NCBI GenBank assembly: GCA_020975405.1
Contig: JAIOWQ010000001.1
Coordinates: 2,232,001-2,296,000, forward strand
Reading direction: 5' to 3'
Length of the DNA: 64,000 bases
Source of the DNA: Keithomyces neogunnii
Lineage: Eukaryota; Ascomycota; Sordariomycetes; Hypocreales; Clavicipitaceae
The notes beneath the pieces are model-generated. The model had not been told where the DNA came from and made no database searches. It worked only from the letters and a program-made list of their open reading frames with translations. A program made the translations under genes and the position numbers. Below, one piece after another: positions 10,262 through 22,215 of the stretch. Position 1 is the first letter of the stretch; each line of letters begins with the position of its first letter.

Positions 10262-13200
10262 CTAGCTTTCTTCTTCGCTGGTGCTGTATCCGCTTTCCAC
10301 CCCTCCTGCGGTTGCGGCCGAGCTGCCGCCAGTTCGAAATGTTGGGTCAGCGCTTGCGCTCTTGCTTCTGCGTCCCACGCTTCCAGGAGCAGCCTCTGCG
10401 CTGCCTATTGACGGGTGATTGGTGCTGACAACAGGGCGTTTCAAGCCTGGCACAATATCCGTCTCCATCGGGTCGTACATTTGGTGGGCGGCATCGTCCT
10501 CATCAGGCTCCTCACCATCTTCGTCGCCGCTGCTCAAGTCTACCCCATCCGGGTAACCATCCGACTGATGTGGATTGACAGCTCGGCTCATTAGCTCTTC
10601 GGAAGATGCTAGAGCGTCATCATCATCCTCGGAGCCAAATTGGTCATCCCCCAGGCTTGAAGTGTCTGTACTAAAAGGAGGCAGGAATATTACCGGTGGG
10701 GGGAGCGGCACTGGGGCGAGACGCTTGATCCTTCCAGACATGTACTCGATCTCGACGGGATAAGCATCCGGCTGAGTTGTGGCGGATGGAGCAGGTGACG
10801 AGGTTGACATGCTCGCTAATCTATTGATGATGAAGTCGGTTGTTTCTTCCGACTTGCGTCGCGAGTTGAGCTGAAAGTTTTGTCCAAACGTATCCGTGGT
10901 AGACCGGCTGGTGGTAACAACGACCATGAAGTGGTCATCCGGCATCACGCCGCCCAGGCCGCAAGGTTCTAGTGGCCGTATTTCAATATACTGCTGGCCA
11001 CTGCACCAAGGGAAGTCGGTACCGGGCAAGCTCGACTCGGAATCCAAATAGGTCGTGAGATTCGGAGCGCTGTTGTCATCTTCCACATCAATCTTGGAGC
11101 CCGACTCATTGCTTTGATCTATCTCACTCAATGGACGGTAAGGCAGAGAAGAGCCAGACGCAGATCGATGTAACAAGGGGGGAGGGTCAAAGTGCCCGGG
11201 AGGATCTTGCCGTCCCTGTCCACTTGACAACATGTAGGTTGCAGGAGAAGTGTCTCCGGGATCCCCAGAAAGATCGGTGCAGAAGGGTGCACCGCTGTAG
11301 TAGATAATGGCACCGTCATGGCGTCGCTTCCGGCGATTCGACGTGCCAGAGCCGCTCAGGCCCCATCTCGAATCGTCTCCATTACTGTCATCAATGGGCC
11401 CAAACGAAGACAAAGTTTCATCCAGAGACATGTCCCCGTTTGGAGAACTGTTGCGGACAAAAAGAGGTTTATAGTGGAAGCTGTCGGATGAGGTGGACAC
11501 TTGTGGGCCAAATTTAGAGCGACTTTTTGAGCTTCCACCAGATCGAACTTCGTCCCCAGTCGAGTTGCCAGTCTTTTGTCTCTTACGTTGACCTGAGTCA
11601 GAATCCCCAGTGTCGAGGCTCTTGTGGGAACTCTCGTTTGAGCTGTCACTGGAGAATCTGGTGCCATCCTGTCCACCACGCCAACGAATTTTGCGGCCGT
11701 CTGGCGAAAGCTGGAATTTGGTGCTGATGTCAGTCACCGCAGATCGTACAAAGCTGGGCGTGACGTTGATGATGTGCAACTGTGCCAAGCTGCACAAAAG
11801 GTTCAGGTACACCCAACCTTCAGCGTCTGGCTGAACGTCCAGGTTGTTTTGATTCGACTCTGTTATCAGCTCCGGAGGGACCAAGCCCAAGTGACGAATG
11901 TACTCTATGTTCTCAGAGGGAACTTGAACTCGATCTGGGTCCAGGTCCTTGACGCGTGTGGGTCGCTGATCAGGAACTGGTGGTTGCGTAGGTGAGGTGT
12001 TCGTTCCTGAACCACTGCTATTGCCGTTACCTCCCCCAGATTCCGTCTGGTCGCCATTCGAATTAGACGCCGAGCCATTGTCGCGAGATCTACTCTTCTT
12101 GCAAGTATGGCCATGTTGCTGTTCCGACGGTAGAATCCTGGCTTCCCGCGAAGGTTCTGGGGCGGTGGTGGCATTTGCGGTGCGAGCAGGCTGATCAACG
12201 ACGGACTGAGGTTGGAACTCTGCCTCAGCTGACGCGACCTCGGATTCATCGGGTTGGCGCTTCTTGGCTTGGCGGGCATGTCGACCGCCAATTTTTCCGG
12301 TGAATAACTGCTCTAAGCGCCGCACCACCAGCTTCTTCTTGTCCCTCTCGGTCAATATCATATGACGCGGGTATAGCCCCTCAGGGATGTCTCGCAAGTA
12401 GTTCTCCACCTTCTGGTCAGATCTGAGCCGTGAACTCATGCTGGTACGTCCCAGCGACACCCCAGAGGAATTGGCACCACTTGACATGGATGCGTATGCA
12501 GAGTCCACGGGTCTAGCGTTAGATCCAGAAGAGGAGGAAGCGTGCTTGGAGGCGGACCCGGAAGCCGAGTACATGTGATCCCGAGAGGCGTGACGCGAGG
12601 ACTTCTTTCGCTGTGATGACGATGCATCTATCGAATCTTCAACGCCGGCTGCAAAGTCACGTAAAGTCGTTTCCAACTCTCGTCTTTTGCGCCTCGGCAG
12701 ACCATGATACTTGATTTCGAATAGCTTATCCTTTTTCAACATGTCTGGGCTTTTTTGCTTGTATCTTTTCAATTCCTCCTTCAGCTTTTGGATTTCGACA
12801 GTCAAGTCATCAATGACGCTGCGGTAATCGTCCGCACTGCTGCTCTGGCCGGTGAGAAGACGCTGCGGCGGTTGGTTTTGATACTGGTAGGGTTTATCTT
12901 CATTTGACGAATCTGACTCCTTTTGAAAGAATGGAGGATCGACTGTGCTCGAGAAAATTAGCCAACTGAGCAATACCAGGCAAGGCTATTGAGAAGACTT
13001 GGGGAACCCACCATCCATGGTATTGCTGTCAAACGTCGCGGTTGGATTCTGGTTGGACTGGTCAAACCATTTCTTGGGATCGCTCTGGCTGGTCTCATGG
13101 CTCTCTCCGGAGGAATTGCGGCGTGGTGGGCTTGTAACGATGCTCGAGTTCGCCGCCGGGGAGGACCAGGGCCTTGCTCTGAAAGAGGCATCACGGGAAA

Positions 13201-13324
13201 GGCGGTGGTTTTTCAGCGTGACCGAGTGTGATGGCGAGGTTCGACGAGGGAGAGGGTGGCCTCTCGGTCCTACTGAAGATGGTGCTGGCTCTGTGCCATC
13301 CGATCTTTCCCTATTCATGGGCAT
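10262..13324 (-). CDS. frq: circadian clock protein FREQUENCY
   Basis: FRQ is the negative element of the fungal circadian oscillator. It binds the helicase FRH and casein kinase 1 and inhibits the White Collar Complex that activates frq. There are two exons, 13012-13324 and 10262-12942, with a 69-nt intron (GTGGGT...CACAG); the product has 997 residues, close to Neurospora FRQ (989). Recognisable parts are the N-terminal RGHPLPRRTSPSHSVTLKNH, the junction MDVDPPFFQKES, a coiled coil at about residues 143-166 (DDYRSVIDDLTVEIQKLKEE) and a basic NLS-like patch LPRRKRREL. Next come the SPDGRKIRWRGG segment and the FRH-interaction region PWCSGQQYIEIRPLEPCG. The C-terminus is acidic and PEST-like. 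A short uORF overlaps the start, and Met103 is an internal start candidate (see findings). Confidence 0.97.
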
Positions 13325-13335
13325 CGTCTATGCAT
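13315..13335 (-). promoter_or_regulatory. six-codon uORF overlapping the frq start codon
   Basis: An ATG 11 nt upstream of the frq ATG, in another frame, encodes MHRRCP. It stops at a TGA that overlaps the third frq codon (also ATG). If the frq leader includes it, ribosomes using it would pass the first frq start. Confidence 0.6.
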
Positions 13336-13675
13336 GAGCAGGCCTGGGGATGGTTGAGTATCAGCGGATGAGAGCGCTGAGGTTTCCGAGATCCAAATTG
13401 ATCTGGCTCAATCGCGCGGGCTCAAATGGCCCTGAATAAGGCACTGAGACGCTGTGTAAACCAAAGGGTCCCGCAGCTGTGACGTATTGTCCGATGATCT
13501 TTACCAGGGCTGGGAAGAGTAATTTCGCGCTAGCTGCATATATTGACTCGTAAGCAAGATATTCTGCCAGAAGTATGCTCTTAGTGAGGCGGAGAATTAA
13601 ACGAAGGACCGCAAGCTTCAGGGTGGGGAGGTTCTGGTGGGAGACTGCGACTACTGAAGAACAATCCAGAAATGT

Positions 13676-13688
13676 TGATCGATCGATT
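13676..13688 (-). promoter_or_regulatory. candidate light-response (WCC) element upstream of frq
   Basis: The sequence TGATCGATCGATT contains overlapping GATC and CGAT motifs, the core pieces of the White Collar Complex consensus described at Neurospora frq. It lies about 350 nt upstream of the ATG, which is nearer than the Neurospora elements, so this is a motif match only. Confidence 0.25.
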
Positions 13689-15222
13689 GCTGGTGTTACA
13701 GTAAAAACTCCCATCGCTCGAGAAGTCTAGCCAATAATTCACATACCCAGACTGATATCGCCGAGCAGAGTGCAGCTAGTGCGGCCTGGAGGTCGGAAAG
13801 AGTTCTAGGCTTACGCCTCTAGCCTGCTGGTCGGTCAGCTTGTCGACCCAAGTCCCCTTCACTCGCAGGCGGTGTCTTGTCAAGCAACAGTTAGCATTGA
13901 GAGCATTCAGTGGGGCCATCGCCGATTCATATTGTGGCATAATGCATTTGTAAATGCTTTCATGTCGTGCGGGCACCTGCGGCCTTTTGCGTGGCATGAG
14001 TATGCTTACCTTGAGATGGTTGTTGTCCAAGTATCCTTGGCTTGAACGATAGATCAAATGTAACAGTTATATGTCACTTGGTGGTTGTTGCCAGGGCCCA
14101 CGCTGCTGGATCAGGTTCGTGAGTTGAGGAAGGAGTATCGACCCTGACTTGAAGCTGTATGTATTGTCTCTCGTGATGGCCGTATGTCGCCCAGCCTGCG
14201 TGTATAAGGATTTCGGCTCGTTACAGATGCCTGGAAATCGTGGATGAGGTTGCAGAAACTGGCTCGCAGCCAGAAGTAAGAGGTTTGAGTAGTTGACACC
14301 TCTGATAATGTTGTTAGATGATGGGCTCAGGAAGTTGCGGAATCACCAAGAGAGTTTGGGATAAGGCGCCACTGCAAAAGGTCAAATCGCAATTTAGATC
14401 AAGGTTCGAGAGAGTTGGCTGGCTATGCGCGGATGGCTTGTCTTGGTGCAAATATTACTTTTGACCAAGAGGTTGCAAGTCAGTCCCTTGTTGGCTAAAA
14501 GTCGTGGTGGTGCGGTGGCGAGGACACAAAATTGGTGTCAGCCAGGAGGAGGCCGAGGAAAAGCAGGGACAAGATATCAGGGCCCTGCTCAGAACCAGCC
14601 CGAAGTGGCGGATCAGCAAGGAACAAGAAGAGAGGGCATTGCCATTGGCATCGTGGACCTTGGGCCAAGACCAGGCCACCACCACCCATAACCCCCATAA
14701 CCACCTTGGGAACAGCGCCATGGAGGGGGTTGTGCGGGTGTGGTACGAGTTTGGTGGGCCGCAAGGCCCAGATTCGAGGCTCATTGCCTCGATTGCCACA
14801 GGCTGCTAGATGCTAAGGGGATCAGCAGAGATCAGAGCCACAATAATAAGTCAGGGTCCTGCTGGTGACTCCAGAGACCCGACGGTGTGGCGTTAGAAGA
14901 GCGACTCTTTGATATACCCGCGTCTCGCGGATTTTTTGTTACAAGATCCAAGAAAATTCGACCAAGAGACTCATAATGATGGCTCTTTACGAGTGCAATA
15001 TGCACTACCTCGAGTGTAAAGATGACGGGCGCGCCGTATTACCTTGTGTCTAGGACTGGCCGTTGGCAAATACCCTGTGTTCGGCATCAATTGACTTGTC
15101 ACAGGAGTCAGCTTGCTGTTGGTCCAGCTGCTCATTTATTACACCACGATGCTGGCAATGCTGGCTAAACTGCTTCTATGACAGTCATAATTCTGGGCGG
15201 TCTGGTGGGCAAGACCAAGGTA

Positions 15223-15225
<3 letters not shown>

Positions 15226-15258
<33 letters not shown>
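15226..15258 (+). repeat. 33-base poly-A tract
   Basis: An uninterrupted run of 33 adenines lies in the frq upstream region. It could be a slippage-prone microsatellite or the tail of an old retroposed sequence; no element is recognisable next to it. Confidence 0.9.
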
Positions 15259-15261
<3 letters not shown>

Positions 15262-17242
15262 TAGCAAGTCACCGACTCACCAGTCACCAAGATGGGTCAA
15301 CTGGTGACAGCCACAACCTAAAGGTTGCCACGGTCAGCAGTCCGGCCCGTCGCGACAGCAGCTGGGGGCTGGGGGCTCCTGTCAGAGGCTGCCATCTCAC
15401 TTTTGCAAGGCGATCGGGCGCAAAGTGCAGAGTGGCCGTGGTGAACAGGCCCGTGCCCACCAAATTTCTCCACAGAAATGACGACAACTGGGCAACATGT
15501 CTTGGTCCAGCCATCAATGACTTCTGTCATTTAGAGGTCATGACCCTGACGCGAATGGAGATGGCTCGCGGCGTGGTCGATGCCCGTTACCCTGCGTCTG
15601 ATGTGTTGCGCGGCCACGCGCTCAAGCTTCAAGGCGGCAATTCGCAACTACCTGAGTGAAGCACATGGTAATACGGGTTTCTTCGTCAGAGGAAGTGTGA
15701 CATTGTGCATCCGCCATGCCAACCAACGCCTTCAAACACCATCGACGCACTCTCACAGGCGTTCTAGACCCAGCGGCCATGGCCATGGGAAGTCCACCAC
15801 CCGGGCCCATAGACCAGTCACATTTCGCCAACATTCTCAGTACGTTGTGGTATGCACATACTAGCTACCTAGGTATGTATTGTCTGGCAGCTCGGCCATC
15901 AGTCACAGGAGCGTATCGCAGGAGCGAGAAGCAAAACTCACCAGTGACATGTCTCGAACGCTGCTGTTCAGGACTCCATTACTGGCTCTGCAGGTCCGGA
16001 GTCCAGCCCGCCGTAAAATGTTGTACATGCATTGGCTGGGCGGGACCCCAAGTCCCTTCTGGACCAGGGCTGTCGGGCTTTCCAGTGACGTAAGTTGCAG
16101 TGCAGTGGGGAGGGAAACAAAAGACTTCTCGTCGCGAACCTTCTCGCCGTCCCTGATGCCGGACCGGGGATCGAGATGCAGGACTTCATTTCGACGAGTT
16201 TCAACGCCATCGAGTTGTGGCTGCCAACCAAAATCGCTTAAATGCATACACCGACGCGATTGTGTCGTCCAGGCTGTTTTAGACTTTGCGACCCCACCAC
16301 AGAATGCTCGAGGCCAAGACAGCCTGTTTATCGAACCAGGTAAACCACAAATCTCTGAATACTGGGCTGCATGTGTCTTCATTTTAGGCAAAACCGTATT
16401 CAACTATTTGTTCGTTTCTGTCCGTATTTTAATAGCCCAGAACAGCAGCCGGTTCCGATGTTTTCTGTGTGTATCGGATGAGCTACTACGGGGTACAGGT
16501 CATGATATGGACACACACACGCCCAATATGCCCACGCCCTCGGAGCACACGATTCCCGTCTTTGTGCACCAGTAGCTCGGATCTAAGCAGCCGCCAGATT
16601 GTGCACCATCTCTAGGGGCAAGAGGAAGCCCACCCCCACAGCCAACCCTGCACCAAGATGGCTGCTTTTTTTTTCTCGTCCGCCGCTTGCTGGCAATGTC
16701 TTGCCCCTGACGTATCTTGACGAAAAGCGTCGATGATTGCACGCGGCAGACATGCACAAGAGCCAAAAAGGCTAATGTGTAAAAGTCCCTGCATACATCT
16801 ACCTCGCAAAAGGGGTTATTGGCTTCTTCATTCCTCATTGTCAGAAGCTGTGTACTTGTAGAGCGTGGGTGCCCCTTGACAGATTACAATGGGATGCATG
16901 AACATATCAACATAGAATACGCATACACGGCGCATACTCATCCATCAGGGCAACATTGGCACAATACATCTGCAAACCCGCATCGTCACTCATCCAAAAA
17001 GTAACCCGCCGGGGCATATCAAAGACATGCCATTGTTGCGATTCTAACTTGCTCTGGTGCTGCAACTACTCAGTCTGCGTCCCGCAATCCTGTGATATCT
17101 ATCCCTAATGTCTACTTTCATACCTGATGCCATATTCATCATCTAGTCTACATGCTTCATATCTCATGCCACTCACAAAATGACAACCCGCCCAACTCCA
17201 TGACCAAACTACAACAACTTTTAAAAGGTTGAGCAGGCATGC

Positions 17243-19183
17243 TTACTCGGTGCCCCTCTTAAGGTTCTTGTCAAGCAAAGACTCGCCAGTCATCTCCTCG
17301 GGTTGGGGAAGACCCATTGCCGCAAGAATGGTGGGGGCAACATCGCCCAGGACACCACCCTGCTGCTTCAAGCTCCAACCCTCAGGGGCGTTGGCCATGA
17401 TGAAAGGCACCTTGTTGGTGGTGTGGCTAGTCTTGGGCTTGCCGTCAGCAAACTTCATCTCCTCAGCATTGCCGTGGTCAGCAGTAATGAAAAGGATGTA
17501 GCCTTCCTTCTTGCAGCCCTCGAGAATCTTGCCAATGGCCTTGTCAGTGGCCTCGCAGCCGACAATGGCAGCCTCGTAGACACCAGTGTGGCCAACCATG
17601 TCAGGAGGGGCAAAGTTGTTCATGACGAATGGGAACTGCTGATCACCCAGACGCTTGACAACTTGATCAGCGACTCCGTCCGCAGACATCTCAGGTGCCT
17701 TGTCATAAGTAGCCACAGACTTGTTGGAAGGCACAAGGTCCTGGTTCTGGTCACGGGTCTCCAGAGGGAATACCTTCTCAACACCACCGTTGAAGAAGAA
17801 GGTGACGTGGGCGTACTTCTCAGTTTCGGCAACGTGGACCTGCTCGACATTCTGCTTGCCCAGCCACTCAGCGAGAACGTTGTCCATTCGCTGAGGCTCA
17901 AAGGCGACTTCGAAGGGGTAGTCAGCCTTGTAGGTCGTCATCGTGATGAGCTTGCTGATTTTGGGATATGCAAAGTCCTCGAGAACAGACCTGTCGACGT
18001 CACCAAGCAGCTGGGTGATTTGTCGAACTCGGTCAGATCTGTAGTTGAAGAAGAAGACGGTGTCGTCATCTGAAACAATGTCAATGCGACAGTGCTTGCA
18101 AGGCATCTCACATCGGGCGGACTTTCTTACCCTTGATTCTTGATTCATCACCACCAACAATGATGGGGGTCAGGAACTCGTCTCTGTCCTTGTCCCCACC
18201 ACGTTCATATCGAGCCTTTACGGTAGCAACAGGATCCTCGCTGGCTTCACCTTCGCCGTGGCACATACCCTTTAGCGCAATCTCGACACGTTCCCAACGC
18301 TTGTCACGGTCCATGGCAAAGTATCGGCCGACCACGGTGGCAATCTGGCCAATGCCCACCTCCTTCAGGTAGTCGACGAGCTCCTGCATGTAGCCAGCAC
18401 CTGACTTGGGATCGGTGTCACGGCCATCACCGAAGAAATGAATGAAGACCTTGGGAACCTGGTACTTCTTGGCGGCTCTCAGGATAGCATACAAGTGCTC
18501 TTGCTTGGAGTGCTACACCAAACCCTGTCAGCTCGTAACGATTGAAACCACCCCAGGGATTTGCCAGGCTTACCACACCACCGTGGGAAACGAGACCGCA
18601 CAAATGCAGACGACCATTGCCTGCTGCAGCGCTCTCGAGCGTCTTCTTGATAACTTCATTCTCGTCGAGTTGGCCCTTCTTGATGGTCTGATCAATACGG
18701 ACGACATCCTGCCAGACAACACGACCAGCGCCAATGTTCAAGTGACCGACTTCGGAGTTGCCCATGAGACCCTCGGGCAGACCGACCGCCAGGGACGAGG
18801 CCTCAAGCTCAGTGAAGCCATCGGCGTTGTTTGAAAGAGCATCCATCACAGGCGTATTGGCCGCAGCGATTGCGTCGCCATCCTTGGGAGACTCGTTGGA
18901 GGGGATACCCCAACCATCAATGACGACTAATAAAGGAGCGCAAGAGCAAAAGGATTAGCCACCCGAGCTCCAAATACACGCGGATATAGCAAAGAAAAAG
19001 TATATAATCAAGACGGGTCGAGGCGGTCTCGACCTTGCGGGACTTGGAGTGCCTCAACCGTTGACGGCGGGCCAACGAGGCAGTAGGAGGGTTTTGGGAA
19101 GAAGCTTCATGGCGGGGCAGCGGTTTGAAGAGATCGGGGCGGGACGACGTACTGAGGCAGGCCTTCTGCTCGGTCTTGGACAT
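17243..19183 (-). CDS. 2,3-bisphosphoglycerate-independent phosphoglycerate mutase
   Basis: This glycolytic enzyme interconverts 3- and 2-phosphoglycerate in the cytosol with two Mn ions and a phosphoserine intermediate. It is the usual form in filamentous fungi, unlike the cofactor-dependent enzyme of budding yeast. There are four exons, 19153-19183 (31 nt), 18574-18926, 18131-18512 and 17243-18069, giving 530 residues. Splicing yields MSKTEQKACLIVIDGWG, the conserved start including a metal-binding Asp. The nucleophile is Ser68 in MGNSEVGHLNIGAGR. Later motifs are FGDGRDTDP, FFFNYRSDR, the metal ligands in NFAPPDMVGHTG, and ITADHGNAEEM with a downstream SHTTNKVPF. The length is normal. It is divergent from MED9 across 470 bp. 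Confidence 0.97.
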
Positions 19184-19653
19184 GATGAACGCAATAATTC
19201 TCTATGGCAAGATCGAGAAAGTAAGAGGGCTGCGTTTGCAACAGGAAGGTGGCCAATTGGTTTGGAAGAAGGAGAAGGAGAATGCGTGAATTTGAAGAAG
19301 GTGTTGTAAACTGGTGGGGTGTTGTTTTACATCCTGCATCGATGTCATAGGTTGCTTATGGAAACAACCAAAAAATTTCGAGCCTTGATTGCACTGTAGA
19401 CCAGCACCTCTGTTACCCGAGTAAGCACAGTGCGCCAAATCTCAACAACACAGTCCGGATGTATCTGGCCACCGCTGGTTGCCCGATAAGCCCCGCTAAC
19501 CTGACCAGGTACAGCAGTCAAGCAAGCCTTCGCCGAGTACCACTGCCAAGCCAGCAAGAAACATCCACATCCAGTCGCAAGGTGCATGCGCGAGCTGCAG
19601 CGTTGATTTCCTATCTGACCTGACCGTCTGCACCTGTCAGTCTCCCCCCGACA
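19184..19653. promoter_or_regulatory. shared divergent promoter, phosphoglycerate mutase and MED9
   Basis: This 470-bp gap separates two genes transcribed away from each other and must hold both promoters. No clear TATA box is visible, and I could not assign specific sites. Confidence 0.5.
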
Positions 19654-20070
19654 ATGGCCACAGAACCACACCCGCTGGCTCTCCCCGCGACTCTCTCCCC
19701 AGACGATCTCGATGCCGTCTCCGAGCTCTCCATAGTCCTGGCCAAAGTACGGGCTGGTATCCAGTCCTCAAACGGCCTCTCCACTGGCACGGGCGCGACC
19801 CCGGGGGGCGTCAACACCCACGGACAGCAGCTATCATTCAAGGACGTTCCTGGTGCGACAGATGGCTTGAAGCACAAGATCCAGCACGCGCGAGCTCAGG
19901 TTCGCGCGCTGCCGGACATGGATCGCTCCCTCGAGGAACAAAATAGAGAGATCAAAGAACTAGAAGCTCGGATACAGAAGCAGCGTGCGATATTGGAAAC
20001 ACTGCGCCAGGGGGGCGCGAGTTTCGGCAAGCAGAGTGTCACTGTCAATGATATAAAAATGGATATTTGA
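19654..20070 (+). CDS. med9: mediator complex subunit 9 (Med9/Cse2 family)
   Basis: Med9 is a subunit of the Mediator middle module, which links transcription factors to RNA polymerase II. It is a single exon of 138 residues, a normal length for the filamentous-fungal form. The N-terminal part (PATLSPDDLDAVSELSIVLAKVRAG) is helical. A short Gly/Thr-rich linker follows, then a long C-terminal helix rich in Glu, Arg and Gln (residues about 85-122), as expected for the coiled pairing with Med4/Med7-type partners. The first ATG after the promoter gap is used. It is convergent with the tubulin cofactor gene, with 159 bp between stops. Sequence conservation in this family is weak, so the call rests on overall pattern. 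Confidence 0.82.
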   Translation: MATEPHPLALPATLSPDDLDAVSELSIVLAKVRAGIQSSNGLSTGTGATPGGVNTHGQQLSFKDVPGATDGLKHKIQHARAQVRALPDMDRSLEEQNREIKELEARIQKQRAILETLRQGGASFGKQSVTVNDIKMDI

Positions 20071-20229
20071 CGCAAACCTCTTTTCAATGAAAACCATTGG
20101 CAACTATCGAATGGGAGAACTTCTTTCGTAAGCGACTGGCGTTTATGGTTAGGGTCTACACGGGGTATAATTGAACTTTATTGAATACATGATGGTGCTG
20201 TTAGACAAAAGATGCTCGTCCCTTTGCTT

Positions 20230-21513
20230 TCAGTGGCGAGGTATCCCGACCTTTTCTAGAGTTTCTTCCACGCTCATACCTGGCTGTCCCGGTACGACTT
20301 TGGTCCATACTGTCTTGTCCAGGACCTCGGCCTCCGACAGGGTTGTCCAGTTGGGGCTCTGTCCAGCCTTGAGCCACTTGAAGTCATCAACCTGGTCCCA
20401 TTGATTTTCCTTGGACGACTCACTTTCGATTGACTGGAAACAATGTCAGTCTGGAGGTGAGGGAGGGAGGGGGATCTTTCTCTGGCGAGCTACTTACATA
20501 GCATTTGGGCAGTTGAGCAAACCGCATGCCCGTGCAATCTTCAATGATGGGATGACTGGTGCAATGCAGATAAACATCTACATTCTTGCACTCATGAATA
20601 CGGACCTGTCGTGCCGTAACCACGATAATGCTGTCCGATACACCCGTGATGTGAACAGGTCCATTGACATGGCCAGCAATGATCAGACTATATGAGATAT
20701 TCTTCAGCGCCAAGCCGGGAAATGGCTTCCCCTGGGCCGTAGGAATAGACATGTCTACAATACACTCTTTCAGATTGGTCAAACTGCCCGACGCCGTGGC
20801 CCTCGCTGCAGATGATGGAAGAATGATGTGCAGATTGGACTGGTCAGCTATGCCGATGTTCCTGGCCATGGAGAAGCTCGGCTTTCTGATAAACTGGGTG
20901 CTTGGCTGGGAGAGTTCGGCGTTGTAGTCACGAATAGCCGCAGCAGAAGGGAGATTAGTAACCGTGTCGTCGCTTTCCATAATCTCTCTACTCTGCTCAC
21001 GCCTGGGACTTTGCGCGTTCCGAGACAGGCTGCCCGGGTGCAAGCGTGGGTCATTTTCTGGGGCGCCCATATCGACATGTCCTCCAATACCGGAGCGTTT
21101 GAACTGAAAGCGAGATCTGGGCGTAATTTTGGCCACGATTTGATTGAGCTTGTCCTGTAGATTCTTGATGACCTTTGCAGAGTATCAGCAAGGAGAGGAC
21201 TCAGGAAAGTAGACTCGGGAGACAGTGACGCTTGGCTACCCACATCAGAGTATTGCTTGCGGTCATACGAGGGAGTGAACTCGGCGGCGTCAGAGACCTC
21301 GTGCTGGAGCTTGCTGACGCCGGCGAGGATATGATCGATGGCCTCTTGTCGCTCGCCCGCGACGGCGGACACGGACTCCAACTCATCTACGAGGTCCTGC
21401 AGCTCTGCAACTCATCTTGTCAGCTAGCCCAGTAAGGGGGGTGTTGGTGAATATTATGACCTACCCGCCACACTGTCTTGGAAATGGCGGTAGAACTTTT
21501 GTTTCGGATCCAT
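20230..21513 (-). CDS. tubulin-binding cofactor C
   Basis: Cofactor C acts with cofactors D and E as a GTPase-activating protein for tubulin in the folding of alpha/beta-tubulin dimers. There are four exons, 21465-21513, 21244-21404, 20498-21172 and 20230-20433, giving 362 residues. The N-terminus is a helical, spectrin-like TBCC_N part (ELQDLVDELESVSAVAGERQ and onward). A variable linker leads to the beta-helical C-CAP/TBCC domain, which contains the Arg-finger motif QVRIHEC. The last exon adds the conserved end with WDQVDDFKWL and PNWTTLSEAEVL. The second intron starts GTGGGT; the alternative donor two bases on would break the frame. Family assignment is firm. Confidence 0.93.
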
Positions 21514-22215
21514 GATGACGGCACCCGGCTAGGCATCAAGCATGAACCAGGTTCTCACCAAAACAACAGGCCCGTCTGCCTGCACGATCAGCTAGACAAC
21601 AGAGCCCCTGCTTCCGAGACTGGATGCCAAGACCCTAGCATGTAGGTCCTGTCGATGCAGGGATGTGCTTTCAAGCCTGAAGGGCTGCTTGTAAAAGTAG
21701 ACTAAAAATGTTACAAGGTGAGGGTTAAATCGCGAATAAGATGGATGGGGTTCTCAATGCCGTGCTGGTGGTGTTATGTCTGCTGTTTGTGTTTGATCCG
21801 AGGGGTCACCCCACATTCGAGGGAAGGCACTCTGAGGGGTCTTGGCTGCCAGATTTGGGGTGGTGTGGGAGTGGATGATGACAAGATGGCGCCTGACGCA
21901 TTTCCTTTCGGGACGTTTTGCAGCCATCGCATAATATAGAGTAGGGCATAACTGGAGATGCAAACTCTCGCTTGTAGCATTTGACTTGCTTACAAAATGC
22001 CACTTCCATGAGTGTCGTGCGAAAGCCCTACGCAACAGGGCAGAGTTACTTTCCGAAATGCTTGTCCGTGCAGTGAATATGGGTTGGATTGCAAGGTGGC
22101 CAACAAGGCAACATTGAAGAAACTTACAATTCAGCATTTCTTGGAGCATGCGCCAGGCCATGGCCATTTTACGTCCCGTAGACCGCCGGTGTGCAGTACG
22201 CTCGGGGGCGCTCAT
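21514..22215. other. intergenic region upstream of tubulin cofactor C
   Basis: This 700-bp stretch carries the cofactor C promoter and the 3' flank of the next minus-strand candidate gene. Overlapping short frames at 21754-22215 lack domain features. I see no gene. Confidence 0.5.

Larger units (their letters stand above)
13325..17242. other. frq upstream region (promoter and probable long leader)
   Basis: These 3.9 kb lie between frq and the phosphoglycerate mutase gene. The size fits the long frq promoter plus leader known from Neurospora. Several CGAT/GATC-containing sites occur (13676-13688, 13917-13929, 15576-15582, 16455-16477). There is a 33-base A run at 15226-15258. Open frames of 70-230 codons here lack domains, and the largest (15880-16575) has no ATG until about 70 nt in. 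I see no supported protein gene. Confidence 0.55.

Noticed and set aside
14425..14816. Group of overlapping 88-114-codon frames on both strands
   Set aside because: Four frames are open at once in a GC-rich patch upstream of frq; none has family features.
15880..16575. 231-codon open frame on the plus strand in the frq upstream region
   Set aside because: It begins without ATG, has no recognisable domain, and overlaps an antisense frame of similar length. Cys, Ser and Arg content looks like random translation of GC-balanced non-coding DNA.
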